Translations under genes and position numbers: made by a program | The notes under the pieces: generated by a model | What the model was told of the DNA's origin: nothing | What the model saw: the letters and a program-made list of their open reading frames with translations, nothing else | Databases searched by the model: none | Shown here: positions 1 through 5,737 of the stretch, one piece after another | Numbering within the stretch: position 1 is the first letter of the stretch | Layout of the letters: each line of letters begins with the position of its first letter | Source of the DNA: an uncultured Collinsella sp. | Lineage (GTDB): Bacteria; Actinomycetota; Coriobacteriia; Coriobacteriales; Coriobacteriaceae | Reading direction: 5' to 3' | NCBI GenBank assembly: GCA_900754385.1 | Contig: CAAECP010000164.1 | Span: 1 to 5,737, forward strand | DNA length: 5,737 bases

Positions 1-1
1 C

Positions 2-3661
<3,660 letters not shown>

Positions 3662-3666
3662 CTAGT

Positions 3667-3690
3667 TCCGCCGTTCTAACGAACGGCGGA
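3667..3690 (+). terminator. hairpin directly downstream of rpoC, weak terminator or 3'-end stabiliser
   Basis: A perfect 10-bp stem (3667-3676 with 3681-3690) closes a TAAC tetraloop, beginning five bases after the rpoC stop. Only a short T run (three T at 3693-3695) follows, so by the usual criteria it is a poor intrinsic terminator on its own. It may pause polymerase or protect the mRNA 3' end, with termination completed at the stronger hairpin downstream. Confidence 0.6.
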
Positions 3691-3705
3691 GATTTCCGTC
3701 GCTGC

Positions 3706-3805
3706 GCGGCCCCCAGAGCTACAATCTGTCATTCAAAAGGCAGGGCATGACCAAAAGGTCAATGCCCTGCCTTTTTCATGCCACCTTGTACGCTCTGGGG
3801 GCCGC
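3706..3805. repeat. 100-base imperfect palindrome enclosing a terminator hairpin
   Basis: The outer arms are a perfect 14-bp inverted repeat, GCGGCCCCCAGAGC at 3706-3719 and its complement at 3792-3805. After one bulged base (C3791), five more pairs follow (3720-3724 with 3786-3790). A CAT/ATG triple (3730-3732 with 3778-3780) leads into the 14-bp stem of the apex hairpin. The whole segment can therefore fold into one rod on either strand. It lies between rpoC and an unrelated operon and encodes nothing. It could be an elaborate terminator, or a REP/MITE-like dispersed palindrome; the window holds only one copy, so these cannot be told apart here. Confidence 0.8.
3735..3776 (+). terminator. 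strong intrinsic terminator, potentially bidirectional
   Basis: The stem pairs AAAAGGCAGGGCAT (3735-3748) with its exact complement (3762-3775). It is extended by GACC/GGTC (3749-3752 with 3757-3760) around an AAAA loop, with A3761 bulged. A run of five T (3772-3776) follows on the plus strand. The A run at 3735-3738 supplies a T tract on the minus strand, so it could stop transcription both ways. It is the likely main terminator of the rpoBC transcript. Confidence 0.85.
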
Positions 3806-3842
3806 TCGCTTGCGTATGCTCAACCTGTTGCGTTCCGTCGAT

Positions 3843-3870
3843 CCCTTGCCAATAAGGGGCAGGGTTTTTT
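3843..3870 (+). terminator. terminator-like hairpin with T6 upstream of the sigma operon
   Basis: CCCT (3843-3846) pairs with AGGG (3861-3864) and GCC (3848-3850) with GGC (3858-3860), with T3847 bulged; six T follow immediately at 3865-3870. An alternative CCCTT/AAGGG pairing (3843-3847 with 3854-3858) is possible. The stem is short but the T tract is good. It sits just upstream of the sigma-operon promoter and would block read-through from rpoC into that operon. Confidence 0.6.
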
Positions 3871-3893
3871 GGTAGGTTATTCCTGCTTGAATT

Positions 3894-3922
3894 TGAAACA
3901 TTTCGTTCGGTCAAAGCGTATC
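3894..3922 (+). promoter_or_regulatory. ECF-type promoter of the sigma/anti-sigma operon (TGAAAC-N17-CGTATC)
   Basis: TGAAAC at 3894-3899 matches the AAC-containing -35 element typical of ECF sigma promoters. CGTATC at 3917-3922 matches their CGT-type -10 element, and the 17-base spacer is in the usual range. Transcription would begin near 3928-3930, leaving a leader of about 40 bases before the ATG at 3971. Because it stands directly before an ECF sigma gene, it is probably recognised by that sigma factor itself (autoregulation, inferred). It also argues against the upstream TTG start at 3869. Confidence 0.75.
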
Positions 3923-3953
3923 TATGGTGAGGGCCTCAGCAAGAAACATCAGC

Positions 3954-3969
3954 ATCACCGGGAGGTGAT
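3954..3969 (+). promoter_or_regulatory. Shine-Dalgarno sequence of the sigma gene, within a small hairpin
   Basis: GGAGGTGAT (3961-3969) is a near-perfect match to the 16S rRNA anti-Shine-Dalgarno sequence, one base before the ATG at 3971 and with its GGAGG core five bases from it; this fixes the start. ATCACC (3954-3959) is the exact complement of GGTGAT (3964-3969), with GGGA, a GNRA-type tetraloop, between. The 6-bp stem could partly mask the ribosome site. Whether it forms in vivo is unknown. Confidence 0.6.
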
Positions 3970-3970
3970 T

Positions 3971-4489
3971 ATGGAAGAACAAGCATTTAGACAGGCGGTT
4001 GAAGATCACAGGGATGTCGTGTTTCGAATCGCATTGACGTATCTGCGCGATCGTGCCGATGCCGACGATGTCGCTCAAGACGTCTTTCTGAAGTTACTCA
4101 AAAGCGATGCGCAATTTGAAAGCTGGGAACATCTTCGTCGATGGCTTATCCGGGTCACGATCAATGAATGCAAATCTCTCTTTCGAAAGCCATGGAGGCG
4201 CGTGGAGGATATTGAGAACCTGGCCGATTCGCTTTCGACGGCGCAGGAGGAGACCAAGGCGGTCCTGTCAGACGTTATGCGACTTCCGGAACGATTCCGT
4301 GTTCCCATCATGCTCTATTACTATCTGGGCTTTTCGACCTCAGAGATTGCCGAGTTATTGCATGTGCCAGCCGCGACTGTTCGAACGCGTTTGGCTCGCG
4401 GCAGATCGAAGCTCAAGTTCATCCTAGAGGAGGGCGACCGTGAAATCCAATCAAATCAAGCAGGCCTTCGAGTCCATCCAAGCCGATAG
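3971..4489 (+). CDS. ECF-type RNA polymerase sigma factor
   Basis: A 172-residue cytoplasmic sigma-70 family protein of the ECF group, about the usual length. Region 2 spans roughly residues 8-73. It has the characteristic YLRDRADADDVAQDVFLKL stretch (24-42), where core binding is expected, and a following SWEHLRRWLIRVTINECKSLFRK segment (51-73), where -10 recognition is expected. After a variable linker, region 4 (about 104-150) has LPERFRVPIMLYYYLGFS, then the helix-turn-helix TSEIAELLHVPAATVRTRLARGRSKLK that reads the -35 element. The ATG at 3971 is chosen for its excellent Shine-Dalgarno sequence and because the ECF promoter lies between it and the upstream in-frame TTG at 3869. The next gene overlaps its last 50 bases, and the final 17 or so residues, after EEGDR, look unlike conserved sigma sequence. 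Its GC content and codon bias are lower than in rpoC. The exact ECF subgroup was not determined. Confidence 0.93.
   Translation: MEEQAFRQAVEDHRDVVFRIALTYLRDRADADDVAQDVFLKLLKSDAQFESWEHLRRWLIRVTINECKSLFRKPWRRVEDIENLADSLSTAQEETKAVLSDVMRLPERFRVPIMLYYYLGFSTSEIAELLHVPAATVRTRLARGRSKLKFILEEGDREIQSNQAGLRVHPSR
4427..4434 (+). promoter_or_regulatory. Shine-Dalgarno sequence for the GTG start at 4440, inside the sigma gene
   Basis: GAGGAGGG lies five bases before the GTG at 4440, within the sigma coding region. It supports GTG as the true start of the membrane-protein gene and so the 50-base overlap of the two genes, which suggests coupled translation. Confidence 0.75.
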
Positions 4490-5516
4490 CGATCTTGCCG
4501 ACCGTGTTATTGATGCTGCGGCTGGAAAGCCGCTTCATCGAAAGGGCCACGCGAAGCCTCTTTATGTTGCCGTTGTTGGATGTCTTGTCGGAGTGCTGGC
4601 GACCGGAGGGGTCGCCTACGCCGTTGTCAATTCCAGATATTTTGCCTCAGCCTGGGGAAACCACGGCAACGGGGATTCCATCACCTGGACCAACGGTGGC
4701 TCATCGGGGACTAAATACACCTACACCAGAGAGTTTGGTGATGGCATCGCGCCCCAAAGCCTGGAGGGTGCAGTCCAGGAGGTTAATCTGTCCGTAGAGG
4801 GCAACGGCTATACGCTCGATATCCATGAGATGGCTATTGACCAAAACGGCTGCGGAGCCGTGACGTTTACGTTGTCCAATCCAAATGGCGTTAACTACTA
4901 CAAGCCAGCAGCAGAGACAGGCGAACTTGTTCTCTATGGTGAAGAAGAACAAGGCATCGGCACGCCAAGCATGAACTTCGGCGAGGAATGGGCTGACACA
5001 CGCTGCACAATTGATAAGGACACATCAAGCGATACTGTCATTAATGGCACGATGTACTTTGCCTCGTGGGATCGCGAGCGAGATTTGGGACATGCGGTCA
5101 CCTGGAATATCAGCTGGACGGAGGGCAAAGGTGAGGATGCGAAGGTGATCGAGGTATCGACGCCAGAGTTTAACGTCGGAGCGCACGTCGATACAAAGGA
5201 ACTCCGCTCCGATGACTCGCCTCTCGAGATCAGTCCGTTTTCCATCCAGACGCATATCGATGATCTGGGCTATGAAGCAGTTGATAATAAGCTGACCGTC
5301 AGCTACAAGGATGGATCGGAGCAGACTATCGAAGATGACGACGCAGGGGTGTTCAACTTATATTTTTCTTATGCGCGCAATAGCGGAGAGAACATCTGGG
5401 TGCCAACGAAGTTGATTGATGTCGACCAAGTGGTTTCAGTAACGCTCGAAGGCACGAGGTACACGTCAACAGGAGAGACCGAAACAGAAGTACCCTTTAC
5501 CATCGTCTATTCGTAA
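4440..5516 (+). CDS. single-pass membrane protein, probable anti-sigma factor (DUF4179-like)
   Basis: The protein has 358 residues. Residues 1-40 are a short, probably cytoplasmic part with a likely helix (NQIKQAFESIQADSDLADRVIDAA) and a basic stretch before the membrane. Residues 41-63 form one hydrophobic segment (LYVAVVGCLVGVLATGGVAYAVV). The remaining 295 or so residues are polar, Thr/Asn/Gly-rich and probably beta-rich outside the membrane. This architecture, immediately downstream of an ECF sigma gene, matches DUF4179-type proteins, which are often paired with ECF factors. The segment near residues 108-150 (EGAVQEVNLSVEGNGYTLDIHEMAID and on) recalls that family. The expected role is to hold the sigma factor at the membrane and release it on an external cue; that is inferred. 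No HxxxCxxC zinc anti-sigma motif is present. The GTG start is supported by GAGGAGGG upstream. Family assignment is from memory and could shift to another sigma-associated membrane family. Confidence 0.8.
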   Translation: MKSNQIKQAFESIQADSDLADRVIDAAAGKPLHRKGHAKPLYVAVVGCLVGVLATGGVAYAVVNSRYFASAWGNHGNGDSITWTNGGSSGTKYTYTREFGDGIAPQSLEGAVQEVNLSVEGNGYTLDIHEMAIDQNGCGAVTFTLSNPNGVNYYKPAAETGELVLYGEEEQGIGTPSMNFGEEWADTRCTIDKDTSSDTVINGTMYFASWDRERDLGHAVTWNISWTEGKGEDAKVIEVSTPEFNVGAHVDTKELRSDDSPLEISPFSIQTHIDDLGYEAVDNKLTVSYKDGSEQTIEDDDAGVFNLYFSYARNSGENIWVPTKLIDVDQVVSVTLEGTRYTSTGETETEVPFTIVYS

Positions 5517-5521
5517 GGTCT

Positions 5522-5556
5522 GAGGCCGCTTCCTACTAGGGGAAGCGGCCTCTTTT
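5522..5556 (+). terminator. strong intrinsic terminator of the sigma/anti-sigma operon
   Basis: A perfect 12-bp GC-rich stem, GAGGCCGCTTCC (5522-5533) with its complement (5541-5552), encloses a 7-base loop and is followed by TTTT (5553-5556). It begins five bases after the TAA of the membrane-protein gene and is a convincing Rho-independent terminator for the operon. Confidence 0.92.
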
Positions 5557-5737
5557 GCGGTAAATGGGTGGTTAGACTGAGCGATATACTTCCGAAAACG
5601 CCGCCGATTTCCATGCGACAGATGAGAGCAGATCACCGCTGGAGCGCGACGTTTCCCCAGATAAAACCGACCAAAATAAACCTGTCTCTTTTTGGCAGGT
5701 AGCGTTGCCCCAACGAGCACGTCGGATTCCTGGGCCG
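5557..5737. other. non-coding right edge, no gene supported; contains a small double inverted repeat
   Basis: No reading frame here has a convincing start, ribosome site or recognisable protein. Within it, CCAAAA (5671-5676) can pair with TTTTGG (5690-5695). Alternatively ACCTGTC (5680-5686) can pair with GGCAGGT (5694-5700), with one G-T pair. The two overlap and exclude each other. On the minus strand the second hairpin is followed by a T-rich stretch, so it might be the terminator of a leftward gene beyond the window, or part of a dispersed intergenic repeat. Neither can be settled here. Confidence 0.4.

Noticed and set aside
3720..3725. TACAAT as a -10 box for a short RNA ending at the hairpin 3735-3776
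   Set aside because: No -35-like hexamer is found at the proper distance upstream (around 3697-3702), and the bases belong to the palindrome arm.
3786..3820. TTGTAC and TATGCT as a sigma-70 promoter for a transcript ending at 3870
   Set aside because: The spacer would be 23 bases, well outside the usual 16-19, and TTGTAC lies within the palindrome arm.
3869..3970. N-terminal extension of the sigma factor from a TTG at 3869
   Set aside because: It has no good Shine-Dalgarno sequence, begins inside a terminator T tract and spans the ECF promoter. The ATG at 3971 has a near-perfect ribosome site and gives the normal family length.
5466..5720. 84-residue minus-strand frame at the right end
   Set aside because: It reads through the operon terminator and the 3' end of the membrane-protein gene, is basic with no recognisable domain, and is best explained as chance.

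Overview
The window looks like a piece of a high-GC actinobacterial chromosome, most probably from the class Coriobacteriia (Collinsella or a relative). This rests on the GC-rich, strongly biased rpoC, an RpoC trigger loop without the large enterobacterial insertion, a long C-terminal RpoC extension, and an ECF sigma gene followed by a DUF4179-like membrane protein. It is an inference from sequence style, not a database match. No feature suggests phage, transposase or CRISPR.

Layout. Bases 2-3661 are the 3' part of rpoC (RNA polymerase beta' subunit), open at the left edge and lacking roughly the first 200 residues by E. coli numbering. All catalytic landmarks present in this part are intact: NADFDGD, the four-cysteine zinc site, bridge helix and trigger loop. 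After the usual end of the beta' core (IPAGTG) the protein runs on for about 230 residues. This extension contains a domain that aligns without gaps to the C-terminal domain of the alpha subunit (alpha-CTD), including its main DNA-contact residues. It is the most unusual item in the window.

Bases 3662-3970 hold no gene. They carry a weak hairpin just after rpoC, a 100-base imperfect palindrome (3706-3805) with a strong terminator hairpin at its apex, a third terminator-like hairpin (3843-3870), and then a canonical ECF-type promoter, TGAAAC-N17-CGTATC (3894-3922). A small hairpin covers the Shine-Dalgarno sequence of the next gene.

Bases 3971-5516 form a two-gene operon: a 172-residue ECF sigma factor and, overlapping it by 50 bases in another frame, a 358-residue single-pass membrane protein that is probably its anti-sigma factor. 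Together with the promoter this suggests an autoregulated envelope-sensing circuit: the membrane protein holds the sigma factor until an external signal frees it, and the sigma factor then transcribes its own operon. The operon ends in a strong terminator (5522-5556). Its base and codon use is visibly less GC-biased than rpoC, as expected of a weakly expressed accessory operon or possibly an acquired one.

Bases 5557-5737 show no supportable gene, only a small AT-rich segment with two mutually exclusive inverted repeats, possibly part of a dispersed repeat or the terminator of a minus-strand gene beyond the window.
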